Assembly (NCBI RefSeq): GCF_900457465.1
Contig: NZ_UAUU01000009.1
Span: 124,001-188,000 of the forward strand
DNA: 64,000 bases
Source: Sphingobacterium multivorum
GTDB taxonomy: Bacteria; Bacteroidota; Bacteroidia; Sphingobacteriales; Sphingobacteriaceae
Reading direction: 5' to 3'
In this document: piece by piece, positions 35,667 through 44,771 of the stretch
How the letters are laid out: the number at the start of each line of letters is the position of its first letter
Numbering within the stretch: the first letter of the stretch is position 1
Notes under the pieces: model-generated
Database searches by the model: none
The model's input: the letters and a program-made list of their open reading frames with translations, nothing else
Told to the model about the DNA's origin: nothing
Translations under genes and position numbers: made by a program

Positions 35667-38600
35667 TTAAAATCCCAATTTTACAGATAGAGTTACTTGC
35701 TTCGGAACGGGTAAGGCTACCCCTCCATTGTTATAGAACTCAGGATCGACTCCATTTAATTTTTTATCGGAATAAATCAGCCAGAGGTTATTACCCACCA
35801 AATTTACTTGCGCAGTTCTAAATTTAATTTTACTGACAACAGATTTGGGAATATTATATCCCACGGAAATTTGCGATAAACGTAGATAATCACCTTTTGC
35901 TACACGTTCTGAGGAATAGTTGTAAGCATTATAAGAATAAACAGATGCCGTACGGTCACCAGCAGCATTCTGGACATCAAATTCTGCAGTTAACCCATCG
36001 AGTGTAGAAGGAATTACTGTTAAATATTCGTCGCCTTTGTAAATAAAACGATTGATCAGTTCCCTTGATACATTATACATATCTAGATATACAGGAGAAT
36101 AATTAGGCTGTAGACGAACCATATTGCCCAAACCAAACTTCAACAAAAAGGAAAAACTAAAATTTTTATATTCCAATCGGTTGTAGTAGCCTCCGGCAAG
36201 CGTCGGATCCACAGGTCCTTCATATTTAAGAAATTCCGTTTGATTGTCCTGAAACCAGAAATAAGTTTCACCTGGAGTACCATCCGTACCGATATAGGTC
36301 GGATAACCTCCATTGGCGGCCAATTTATCAAAGTCTAGAGAATACAAACCTCTATGAGGTTTGCCGACCATTGCTCCACCTTCGCCTGAAATCAGATCCC
36401 AGATATTGCGGGTTACATTTAATTTGGTAATTTTCGTTTTGTTAAAACCAAGTGTAAGCTGTGTACGCCAGGTAAAACCATTCGGGTCTTTAAATGGATA
36501 TCCGCCAAGCTGAATATCAACCCCATGACCTTTCATATCAGCGTAGTTTGCTAATTTCTCAAATTGTCCACCAATCCCTGAAGTACGAATTGGCCCAATT
36601 AAATCAAATATATTACGCCTATAATAATCAAAATTCAGATCGATTCGATCGTTCAAAAATCCTAAATCTGTACCAATATTAAGTTCGTACATTTTCTCCC
36701 AGGTTAGCTCGGAATTTTCCAGGCCATTTATGCTAATCTTGCCTTCTTTTTCTCCGTCGTAAGGTCTATAAGTAATAGCATTATAGAAAACAGCCGAAGA
36801 ATTAGAAGCATTCCCCATATTAGCAACCAGACCATAAGTTCCCCTTAACCTAGCGCGTGACAAGATCTTATTATCTCTATTAAAGAAATTCTCTTGATCG
36901 ATATCCCATGCTCCAGATACGTTCCATGTAGGTAACCACCTTGCGACATTCGTACGGCCCATTTTATTGGCCCCGTCATAACGGGTTGTAAAGTTAAATG
37001 AGTATTTATCTTTATAATTATAAGCACCGCGCAATGCATAAGCGAGTTTACGGTCGTAAGTATAATTCATCGCAAATGGCGAATCGCCGGATTCAATCTG
37101 CTTTTTATAATACCGATAGGCAGGTAAAACCAGATTGCCATTTCCATATTCGATTCCTGGCCCATTAAAATCGTGGCTCTGCTTATCTGCATATTGGAGT
37201 TCATAAGTTCCAAACAAATTCATGGTATGGTCATTCCACTTTTTGTTGAATTCCAAATTGTGCCGCATATAATAACTGATCATATTGTTATTGGCTACAT
37301 TAAAAAATCCTCCATTGGGAAGAATAACATATTTATCGGTATTTGGAAAATCGGGGTCAGCGTAAAGAAAGCGATTTCCGCTATTGACAGTTTGGTCTTG
37401 GTTTGCCCGATAGGCTTTAGAAAGGTTGGCATTCTCCGTGATCATATGTTGCCTTTCGGAATTATAATAACGATACATTCCGGTTGCTGAATAGGTCAAG
37501 GAGGGCAAAATCTTATACGTTAAACCCGCCTGAACTTTAATATCCATCAATTTTAGTTTGATGTAATTGTTATCGAGTTCATTGAAGATATTAAATGGCG
37601 CATAATCTCGCGTAAAATACTCCAGGTCACCATTTTCATCGTAAGGTGTAATAATACGGCTGGTATTGAGCGCATAGGAATATGGGTTAATGTCAAAATC
37701 CCGGGAATAACTACCATAAACTGCATCGGAGTTACGATTTAGAGTTCCAGGCGTACGTTGATCACGGATATTTCCCTGAAAAATAAACTCTGTACTCAAT
37801 TTATCATTGATCTTATAGTTATTACGAATATTCGCCGTAAAACGTTTTGCCTGATTGCCAAGCGTATAACCAGGATCATTCATAAAACTCGTTGAAGCAT
37901 AGGTCTGTGCCTTTGCAGTTCCGGTACTCATACTTAACGAATGATCATGTACAAAACTGTTTCTAAACAATAGGTCAAACCAATCTGTATTTACATTTGC
38001 ATAACGTTGTAAGAAATTATAACGAGAAGGAGCATCATTTCTGAGTTTGAAAGAATCAGTGCTAGGATCATACTCATACATAAGGTTATACATTTTGGTA
38101 AATACCCCTCCTGTTCCAGCTCTCGAAACCTGAGAGTGATTGAGGTAACCTTTGTTTTCCATATCAATTACCAACTGCATCTGCTCAGCAGAATTCATGA
38201 TATCGAATTGGTTATAGTTGGGTTTAATATAGGTCGTAAAGTTTCCAGAATAATTAAAATGTACCTGCCCATCTGTATTTTTACCTTTTTTTGTATTCAC
38301 GACGACCACTCCATTCATCGCAGCAGCACCATACATCGCAGTTGCGGCAGCATCTTTCAACACAGTAATCGATTCGATGTCGTCGGGGTTTAGCCCTGCT
38401 ACAGAAGACCCTAATAATGTATTAGCATCTCCTGTAGATAATGCTTCGTTGGAGATATTGACGGCCTCATCCAAGATAACACCATCAATTACCCATAAGG
38501 GTTTATTATCCCCAGTTAATGAGGTTGCGCCCCGTACCCGAATTTTTGGTGCTGCACCAAATGTCCCAGATACGTTTTGAACAGAGACACCCGCTGCTTG

Positions 38601-39362
38601 GCCTTCCAGCATCCGGGAAACATCAGGAACCCCAGCTCGTTCGGCTTCTTTCGCATCAATTTTCGTGGATGCCCCCGTGAAAAACTTACGATCAAGATTC
38701 TGATATCCGGTCGCAACGACGTTGACTTCGTCTAATTTTAAATCATTAGCCGTAAGTGTAATATTTACGGTTGACTTACCGTCCATTGAGACTTCCCGGG
38801 TGCCAAATCCTACATACCGAACAACCAAAACAGCCGATGTAGAAGCATTGATTTTAAAATGGCCCAAGTCGTCAGTCTGTGTTGAAATAGAGGTTCCTTT
38901 TACGGTTACTGTTGCACCGCTCAACCCTTTTCCATCCTGACTCTTAACAGTTCCAGAGATACCCTGTTGCAGCGCATTTCGATCCGAACGACTGCCTTCC
39001 TCGCCATTAACTGAAATCGTATTTGCTATAATCTTATAGTCTATATGATTGTTGCGTAGGACAGAATTCAATGCTTCTTCTACTGAAGCATTTTTTAAGT
39101 TCACATTGACCCTCACCTTAGAATCAATATTCTCCCCATAAAATAATTGCAAATTGGATTGTTTGGAAATCGCATTCAATGCTTCTTCAATCCTTGCATT
39201 TTTCATCTTCAAAGTAACTTTCTGTGCAAGGCCATTGGCTTGAACTCCGGTCACAAAGGCGAAAAGAAGGCAGGTACTAATTTTCATAATACGTAAAGGT
39301 TTACAAAACCGTGGGTCATGAGGTATCAGTCGCCACGTTTTGCCAAATGGTAAGTTATTCAT
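35667..39362 (-). CDS. SusC/RagA TonB-linked receptor with STN domain (cassette 2)
   Basis: 1231 residues. N-terminus MNNLPFGKTWRLIPHDP...FCKPLRIM before the signal core MKISTCLLFAFVTGV, almost the same as the paralog at 23005. The STN domain (about 45-115), carboxypeptidase-D-like domain, plug with RVRGATSLTGDNKPLWVIDG and a barrel ending VTLSVKLGF follow. Identity to the cassette 1 receptor is very high in the N-terminal 120 residues and the plug, and lower in the extracellular parts of the barrel, which suggests a different ligand. Paired with FecR/sigma at 39521-41246. Confidence 0.95.
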   Translation of the reverse strand: MNNLPFGKTWRLIPHDPRFCKPLRIMKISTCLLFAFVTGVQANGLAQKVTLKMKNARIEEALNAISKQSNLQLFYGENIDSKVRVNVNLKNASVEEALNSVLRNNHIDYKIIANTISVNGEEGSRSDRNALQQGISGTVKSQDGKGLSGATVTVKGTSISTQTDDLGHFKINASTSAVLVVRYVGFGTREVSMDGKSTVNITLTANDLKLDEVNVVATGYQNLDRKFFTGASTKIDAKEAERAGVPDVSRMLEGQAAGVSVQNVSGTFGAAPKIRVRGATSLTGDNKPLWVIDGVILDEAVNISNEALSTGDANTLLGSSVAGLNPDDIESITVLKDAAATAMYGAAAMNGVVVVNTKKGKNTDGQVHFNYSGNFTTYIKPNYNQFDIMNSAEQMQLVIDMENKGYLNHSQVSRAGTGGVFTKMYNLMYEYDPSTDSFKLRNDAPSRYNFLQRYANVNTDWFDLLFRNSFVHDHSLSMSTGTAKAQTYASTSFMNDPGYTLGNQAKRFTANIRNNYKINDKLSTEFIFQGNIRDQRTPGTLNRNSDAVYGSYSRDFDINPYSYALNTSRIITPYDENGDLEYFTRDYAPFNIFNELDNNYIKLKLMDIKVQAGLTYKILPSLTYSATGMYRYYNSERQHMITENANLSKAYRANQDQTVNSGNRFLYADPDFPNTDKYVILPNGGFFNVANNNMISYYMRHNLEFNKKWNDHTMNLFGTYELQYADKQSHDFNGPGIEYGNGNLVLPAYRYYKKQIESGDSPFAMNYTYDRKLAYALRGAYNYKDKYSFNFTTRYDGANKMGRTNVARWLPTWNVSGAWDIDQENFFNRDNKILSRARLRGTYGLVANMGNASNSSAVFYNAITYRPYDGEKEGKISINGLENSELTWEKMYELNIGTDLGFLNDRIDLNFDYYRRNIFDLIGPIRTSGIGGQFEKLANYADMKGHGVDIQLGGYPFKDPNGFTWRTQLTLGFNKTKITKLNVTRNIWDLISGEGGAMVGKPHRGLYSLDFDKLAANGGYPTYIGTDGTPGETYFWFQDNQTEFLKYEGPVDPTLAGGYYNRLEYKNFSFSFLLKFGLGNMVRLQPNYSPVYLDMYNVSRELINRFIYKGDEYLTVIPSTLDGLTAEFDVQNAAGDRTASVYSYNAYNYSSERVAKGDYLRLSQISVGYNIPKSVVSKIKFRTAQVNLVGNNLWLIYSDKKLNGVDPEFYNNGGVALPVPKQVTLSVKLGF

Positions 39363-39434
39363 ACATTTACTCTTTGTGGTTAATTGGGTTTACTTAATTC
39401 GCTTTAAAAATTTCTAGGCCTTTTGATCATTTCG

Positions 39435-39462
39435 GAACAGGGATGCTGCAACATTCCTGTTC
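39435..39462. promoter_or_regulatory. Conserved hairpin between fecR and susC (cassette 2)
   Basis: GAACAGGGATG (39435-39445) pairs with CATTCCTGTTC (39452-39462) around a 6-nt loop. The stem is identical to the one at 26732-26759; only the loop differs. It is 72 bp before the SusC start. Confidence 0.7.
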
Positions 39463-39520
39463 TACTTTGCATGTAAGACCTTTAGGTTAGGTATTATTTC
39501 TCTTACATAAGCACTCCTTT

Positions 39521-40672
39521 TTATTTGTTTTCGACAATTAATTCTTTTCCTTGAAGCTCAAATTTCAAATCACAGACGTAAGTCAACATTTCCAAAACTT
39601 CGGACAGCTTAACATCGCGTTTAAAATTACCGTTATACACCTTATCCAGCGCCACATCTTTCTTAAATCGAACCTGAACATCGTACCATTTAGATAGTGT
39701 AGAGGCAATCTCTACGATCGTTTCTTTCTTAAAATAAAACTGATTATTATGCCAGGAAAGATCGTGATCTAAGTCTGCCTTCCCTTTGCTGAGAAGTTCA
39801 CCTTTGAGATTCGCATACTCTCCGGGCTCAAGAACAATAATATTTCCTGAATGGCTAACTTGAACTCTTCCCGAGGATAATGTCGTACGGACATTACTAC
39901 TATAAGCGTTAACATTGAAATGTGTCCCCAGCACCTTCACTTCGCTTCCTCTAGATTCCACAACAAAAGGACGCTTAGCTTCATGAGCGACCTCAAAGTA
40001 AGCCTCTCCCTCCAAAATGACACGACGCTCATTTTCTTTAAATTTTACAGGAAATTTAAGCTGAGAGTTGGCATTTACCCAAACCTGGGTGCCATCTTCT
40101 AAATTTAATTTATAAAAATTACCCTTAGGAACAACCAGCGTATTAAATTGTATTCGAGTCTCTGCTTTCGGATTATTCAGTTGATCAACACTGTCTTTAT
40201 TCGTTAAGGCAACTATTTTCGGGTCAACTGCTTTGTTAGATTTCTCCAAAGGCATGATCGATCCATCCGCCAGGACGAGTAAAGCTCCAGATTTCGCCGG
40301 TGAAATATCCCCTTTTACAGGATGTACAATTGCTACTTTCTCTAAAACTTTACCTTTCTGCTGAAGGATATAAAAGAGCGATGTTCCCAGCAATATCACG
40401 AGAATGGCTGCCGCATGAAGAAGTGGTCTATAATTTCTCTTTGCTTTAGCGGAAACATGTTGAATTTTATGCCAAGCACCATCTTCATCCAAATTGTCCA
40501 AAAAGATAAGATCCTCCTCAATATTTTTTGCGTCTCGAAAGCTTTCAAGCAAATCATCGTTACTTTTGTCCGATTTCCGCCATTGCTCAATAGCATCCCG
40601 ATCCGTCATGGTTTCTTGACCACGAAGCAACTTATTGATGAGTTTGGCTATGTAATTGGTATTAGCTTTCAT
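39521..40672 (-). CDS. FecR family anti-sigma factor (cassette 2)
   Basis: 383 residues. N-terminal cytoplasmic part, transmembrane helix at about 85-103 (LLHAAAILVILLGTSLFYIL), then the FecR domain with VPKGNFYKLNLEDGTQVWVN, LEGEAYFEVAHEAKRPF and VLGTHFNVNAY, and the C-terminal DUF4974 part (VEIASTLSKWYDVQV, LEMLTYVCDLKFE). It holds its cognate sigma in check and is activated by the STN domain of the SusC downstream. Same length as the cassette 1 paralog. Confidence 0.94.
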   Translation of the reverse strand: MKANTNYIAKLINKLLRGQETMTDRDAIEQWRKSDKSNDDLLESFRDAKNIEEDLIFLDNLDEDGAWHKIQHVSAKAKRNYRPLLHAAAILVILLGTSLFYILQQKGKVLEKVAIVHPVKGDISPAKSGALLVLADGSIMPLEKSNKAVDPKIVALTNKDSVDQLNNPKAETRIQFNTLVVPKGNFYKLNLEDGTQVWVNANSQLKFPVKFKENERRVILEGEAYFEVAHEAKRPFVVESRGSEVKVLGTHFNVNAYSSNVRTTLSSGRVQVSHSGNIIVLEPGEYANLKGELLSKGKADLDHDLSWHNNQFYFKKETIVEIASTLSKWYDVQVRFKKDVALDKVYNGNFKRDVKLSEVLEMLTYVCDLKFELQGKELIVENK

Positions 40673-40724
40673 ATCTATAGGTTAGAAACCCTATAGATTC
40701 GTCAAGGGTGACAGGAAATTAAAA

Positions 40725-41246
40725 TTATTTTAATAAAAAAATAATAAAGGGTAAAAATTCGGGGTGTAGCTTATCTAATAAAATCTTCATACCACGCTGT
40801 TTTTGCGTTTTCACTGTATTTACGCTGATCTGAAGTTTTTCAGTAATTTCAAGATTCGACAATCCTTCCAAATAACCCATCTTAAAAATTTTCTGACAAG
40901 CAACTGGCATTTCAGCAATAATTCGATAGACTTCATTGATCACTTCAGTATGAATCATAGAAAGCTCAACTGAATGCGCATCTTCCTCAATGAACTTTAC
41001 TCGGGTCCAATACTTTTCCTTTACTTTTTCATGCCTTAAATGCTTCAGACAAGAAAACCGCACCGCAGTATATAAATAGTTCCGTACAAAAGTTTCGGAT
41101 TCATCCATTCGTTGCTGCTCTCTAAAGAATGTAATAAATGCCTCTTGCACCAAATCTTCTGCAATAGCAGATTCTCCTACAAATTTCCATGCAAAATGAC
41201 ACAAGCTTTTATAATGCGTTCTAAATAACTTCTCTTCAGGGCCCAT
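40725..41246 (-). CDS. ECF RNA polymerase sigma-70 factor, Bacteroidetes expansion type (cassette 2)
   Basis: 173 residues. Region 2 is FAWKFVGESAIAEDLVQEAF (about 18-37) and region 4 contains GYLEGLSNLEITEKLQIS and VNTVKTQKQRGMKIL (about 122-155). Most similar in layout to the sigma factor at 28039. It is the first gene of cassette 2 and is divergent from the mrp operon across 380 bp. Confidence 0.94.
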   Translation of the reverse strand: MGPEEKLFRTHYKSLCHFAWKFVGESAIAEDLVQEAFITFFREQQRMDESETFVRNYLYTAVRFSCLKHLRHEKVKEKYWTRVKFIEEDAHSVELSMIHTEVINEVYRIIAEMPVACQKIFKMGYLEGLSNLEITEKLQISVNTVKTQKQRGMKILLDKLHPEFLPFIIFLLK

Positions 41247-41626
41247 AATTCCAACGGGTATAACAAAATTGATTAGAAACAGTCCTTGGCGGCTGATTAA
41301 CTACTCTAAAGATAGAATTTTTAAATTTTGTTTAACAAGATTTAACATTTTTATTACATTAATTATGAATATCATCGCGTAAAAATCATATTTCTCAATA
41401 AATTAGTGTTTTTTCATTCATTTTTTTAAGAATTTTTAACCTTGATTTTTCCCCCGAATTCAAAACAAAATCCCCTCTTTCATCCTTTATATAGCGGGAA
41501 AGTGATCAAAAACTAGCATTTTTTCGCTTTTTTTTATTATATTGTAAACTTTCAAAAAACCTTCATCGCCATATAAGCATTGGCAACGATGAAATAGTGA
41601 AGGTTAAAAATTAAAACAAAGACTAA
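41247..41626. other. 380-bp divergent region between sigma gene 2 and mrp operon
   Basis: Very A/T-rich. The right end holds two alternative hairpins in the mrp leader (41559-41604). No palindrome like the one before sigma gene 1 is seen, and no clear TAnnTTTG box was found for either gene. Confidence 0.6.
41559..41604 (+). promoter_or_regulatory. Possible alternative hairpins in mrp leader
   Basis: TTCATCG (41562-41568) can pair with CGATGAA (41587-41593), extended by CCA/TGG inside. Alternatively ACCTTCA (41559-41565) can pair with TGAAGGT (41598-41604). The two stems share bases and exclude each other. They lie 22-67 bp before the mrpA start. Confidence 0.4.
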
Positions 41627-43936
41627 ATGCTATTTACTGTTCTGTCAGGATTAATAACATCGAGCCTTATTGTTCCATTTGGTCGGTTCCTAAAAACCAG
41701 ATGGGGTTTTATTCTCGCATTCTTACCGGTACTTCTATTTTTATACTTTGCACAATATATTGTACCTATTGGCCAAGGCTCCTATTTCGTGCAATCAACA
41801 CCCTGGGTGCCCTCCTTAGGCATCAATCTGGATTTTAAATTAGATGGACTATCCCTACTTTTCGCCTTATTGATCACTGGGATTGGAGCTTGTATCTTCT
41901 TCTACGCGAATGCCTATCTCAAAGGTCATCGGTATATCGACCGGTTCTTTGGCTACCTCTGCCTTTTTATGTCGGCTATGCTGGGGTTAGTCCTGTCGGA
42001 CAATATGCTGTTGCTCTTCATCTTTTGGGAACTAACCTCGATCAGCTCATTTTTTCTCATTGGATTTAACAATGACAAAAATGATTCGCGCAAAAGCGCA
42101 TTAACTGCACTTTCCATTACTGGTCTGGGTGGTTTTTTTCTACTGGCAGGTTTTATTTTGCTGGGTAATATTGCGGGTACTTACCATATTACAGCACTCA
42201 TCGACAAAGTATCCCTCATTCAGCAACATCCACTATTTCCCCTGGTCTTTGCCCTCATAACACTTGGAGCAATTACGAAATCAGCACAATTCCCTTTCCA
42301 TTTTTGGTTACCCGGTGCCATGAAGGCGCCAACGCCAGTGTCGGCCTACTTACACTCGGCAACGATGGTTAAGGCAGGAATCTATCTTTTGGCCCGTTTT
42401 TCACCAATACTTGGGGGCAACCCGATCTGGACGTATTCCCTCATGGCCATTGGTGGTTTCACGATGCTTTATGCTGCATTCCATTCGCTTTTTAGAACAG
42501 ACCTCAAGGGAGTACTCGCCTATTCAACCATATCCGCCCTCGGTATTTTAGTATTCTTGTTGGGACTAGGCACCAAGGATGCCGTTATCGCAGTAAGTGT
42601 CTTTATACTCGTACATGCCTTGTATAAAGCTGCCTTATTCTTGATTACGGGGATTATAGACCATGAAACGGGAACGCGGGATCTTACCATCTTACGGGGG
42701 CTACGTAAGGTATTAATGCCTGTCGCTATAGCAGGTTTCCTAGCGGCACTTTCCAGTGCCGGTATTCCACTTACATTTGGGTTTATTGGAAAGGATTTGA
42801 TTTATGAGGCAACACTACATGCCACACCTGATTTATTTCTCTATTTGACCGTCGCTGCAGTAGCAACAAATATACTCTTAGTCTCTGCTGGATTTATGGC
42901 CGGTATCAAACCTTTTATGGGTAAGTTGCCCGAGCAATTTCATGAAATCCACCTACCCTATAAAGCCATGTGGATCCCGCCTTTACTTTTAGCCGTCCTC
43001 GGTGTTGCTTTTGGCTGTATCCCCGGACTTATCGGCGACTGGATTGCAGGGCCAACCGCGGTAAGCATACTTGCAAAACCGGAAACTTTTCAACTGAAAA
43101 TCTGGCATGGCTTTAATTTAGTCCTGCTATTAAGCGCTATTACAATTGCCGCGGGTACCTTACTTTATTTCGCAAACAGACCCAATGCTAAAAAATTGGC
43201 TTGGATTGCAAATTTCAATAAGATTTCGCCTGAATATATCATTCGATTATGTGCTCAGGAAATTGTTTTATTCTCTACTTTTTTCACCAGCAAAATGCAC
43301 AACGGCTATTTGCGTTCGTATCTGTTGAAAATTATCTTATTTGCCGAATTACTCATCGCCTACCAACTATACCTGGGTGGGCCACTCCATATTAAATGGG
43401 AAACCTTATCTCCGGTGAGTTTCTACGAAGTCACCACAGTCTGCATTTTGATCGGCGCCATTGTACTCACCATCCGCACCTCATCCCGTTTAACAGCCGT
43501 AGTAGCCACCAGTGTTGTAGGTTATGCTATATGTCTTATTTTCGTGTTTTACAGTGCTCCAGATCTAGCGATGACACAGTTTACCATCGATACCCTTACT
43601 GTGGTACTCTTCGTATTGGTACTCTTTAAACTACCTTCTTTCCTGAACCTGGCCAACCGGCGCACCATCATTCGTGACGCCATTGTCGCTATCGTTTTTG
43701 GAATTTTGCTTTCCATGGTCGCACTTCGAGTTCTGCACGAACCAACAACCACAAATATCAGTGATTTCTATGGCGATTACGCCTATGTGCTTGCTAAAGG
43801 AAAAAATGTCGTCAATGTAATACTTGTCGATTTCAGAGGTTTTGACACCATGTTTGAAATTGTGGTATTGAGTATCGCTGCACTGGGGGTATATAGCTTA
43901 TTAAAATTACGTTTAAAGTCCTCTGACAAAGAATAA
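41627..43936 (+). CDS. mrpA: Mrp cation/H+ antiporter subunit A
   Basis: 769 residues with about 20 hydrophobic segments. The proton-translocating NuoL-like core includes LFIFWELTSISSFFLIGF and LPGAMKAPTPVSAYLHSATMVKAG (about 220-250), then GLVSYSTI-type sequence (KGVLAYSTISALG). The C-terminal part has the MbhD/MbhE-like segments (YSAPDLAMTQFTIDTLTVVLFVLVL and KGKNVVNVILVDFRGFDTMFEIVVLSIAA) found in true MrpA/MnhA. With MrpB-G it forms a membrane antiporter exchanging Na+ (or K+/Li+) for protons, giving alkali and salt tolerance. First gene of the operon; 56 bp before mrpB. Confidence 0.93.
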   Translation: MLFTVLSGLITSSLIVPFGRFLKTRWGFILAFLPVLLFLYFAQYIVPIGQGSYFVQSTPWVPSLGINLDFKLDGLSLLFALLITGIGACIFFYANAYLKGHRYIDRFFGYLCLFMSAMLGLVLSDNMLLLFIFWELTSISSFFLIGFNNDKNDSRKSALTALSITGLGGFFLLAGFILLGNIAGTYHITALIDKVSLIQQHPLFPLVFALITLGAITKSAQFPFHFWLPGAMKAPTPVSAYLHSATMVKAGIYLLARFSPILGGNPIWTYSLMAIGGFTMLYAAFHSLFRTDLKGVLAYSTISALGILVFLLGLGTKDAVIAVSVFILVHALYKAALFLITGIIDHETGTRDLTILRGLRKVLMPVAIAGFLAALSSAGIPLTFGFIGKDLIYEATLHATPDLFLYLTVAAVATNILLVSAGFMAGIKPFMGKLPEQFHEIHLPYKAMWIPPLLLAVLGVAFGCIPGLIGDWIAGPTAVSILAKPETFQLKIWHGFNLVLLLSAITIAAGTLLYFANRPNAKKLAWIANFNKISPEYIIRLCAQEIVLFSTFFTSKMHNGYLRSYLLKIILFAELLIAYQLYLGGPLHIKWETLSPVSFYEVTTVCILIGAIVLTIRTSSRLTAVVATSVVGYAICLIFVFYSAPDLAMTQFTIDTLTVVLFVLVLFKLPSFLNLANRRTIIRDAIVAIVFGILLSMVALRVLHEPTTTNISDFYGDYAYVLAKGKNVVNVILVDFRGFDTMFEIVVLSIAALGVYSLLKLRLKSSDKE

Positions 43937-43992
43937 TGAAAGATAAAGGTGATGCACAAATGAGCGGACAACTCATTGCTAAATAATAACAA

Positions 43993-44415
43993 ATGAACAG
44001 TACAATATTACAGACCGCTACGCGGTATTTATTACCAATACTTTTACTTTTCTCGGTGTTCCTTCTACTCCGGGGGCATTATTACCCAGGCGGAGGTTTC
44101 GTGGGCGGCCTGGTTGCTTCGATTGCTTTTGTCCTGCATAGTTTTGCCTTTGGCCCGCAAAATACCATGAAATTGATTCAATACAAGCCCCTGTCGCTCA
44201 TCCCCATCGGACTGGGAATTTCGGCCATCAGTATGTTCCTACCTGCATTTTTTGGTTATCCCGTCATGACCGGTCTTTGGCTGGAAGAGAAAATTCCCGT
44301 CATCGGGATGATAGGAACCGCCTTATTTTTTGACCTTGGTGTATACTTTGTTGTCATTGGCGTCGTCCTGACGATTTTATTTACAATTGCTTTAACGACA
44401 GAAGAAGAAGAATAA
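43993..44415 (+). CDS. mrpB: Mrp antiporter subunit B
   Basis: 140 residues, four hydrophobic segments. [28 protein letters not shown] (about 27-54) is the MnhB/MbhF signature. Its TAA stop shares one base with the ATG of mrpC, so translation is coupled. Required for complex assembly and activity in characterised Mrp systems. Confidence 0.92.
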   Translation: MNSTILQTATRYLLPILLLFSVFLLLRGHYYPGGGFVGGLVASIAFVLHSFAFGPQNTMKLIQYKPLSLIPIGLGISAISMFLPAFFGYPVMTGLWLEEKIPVIGMIGTALFFDLGVYFVVIGVVLTILFTIALTTEEEE

Positions 44416-44771
44416 TGGAACTGATACTCGTACTCTTGATCGGCATCCTTTATGCTGCCGGAATATACCTCATCCTGCGTCGAAGCATGGTGAAATTGTT
44501 GCTGGGTATTATGTTACTGGGCAATGGTACCAATATATTGATCTTCTTATTGGGAAATATTATTAAAGGTAAACCACCCATTATAGGTCCCGATTTGAAG
44601 GTATTCACCGATATTTATGCGGACCCGATTCCGCAAGCCCTTATTTTAACGGCCATCGTGATCAGCTTTGGCCTGACCTCCTTTGCCATCGTTTTACTCA
44701 AGCGTGTATATGCATTGCTGGGTACCGATGATCTGGATGATTTGAACACGCCTGAGGAAGAAGATATATGA
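44415..44771 (+). CDS. mrpC: Mrp antiporter subunit C (NuoK-like)
   Basis: 118 residues, three hydrophobic helices; homologous to NuoK. Features: [26 protein letters not shown] and [28 protein letters not shown], as in MnhC. The stop overlaps the mrpD start in an ATGA. Confidence 0.92.
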   Translation: MELILVLLIGILYAAGIYLILRRSMVKLLLGIMLLGNGTNILIFLLGNIIKGKPPIIGPDLKVFTDIYADPIPQALILTAIVISFGLTSFAIVLLKRVYALLGTDDLDDLNTPEEEDI

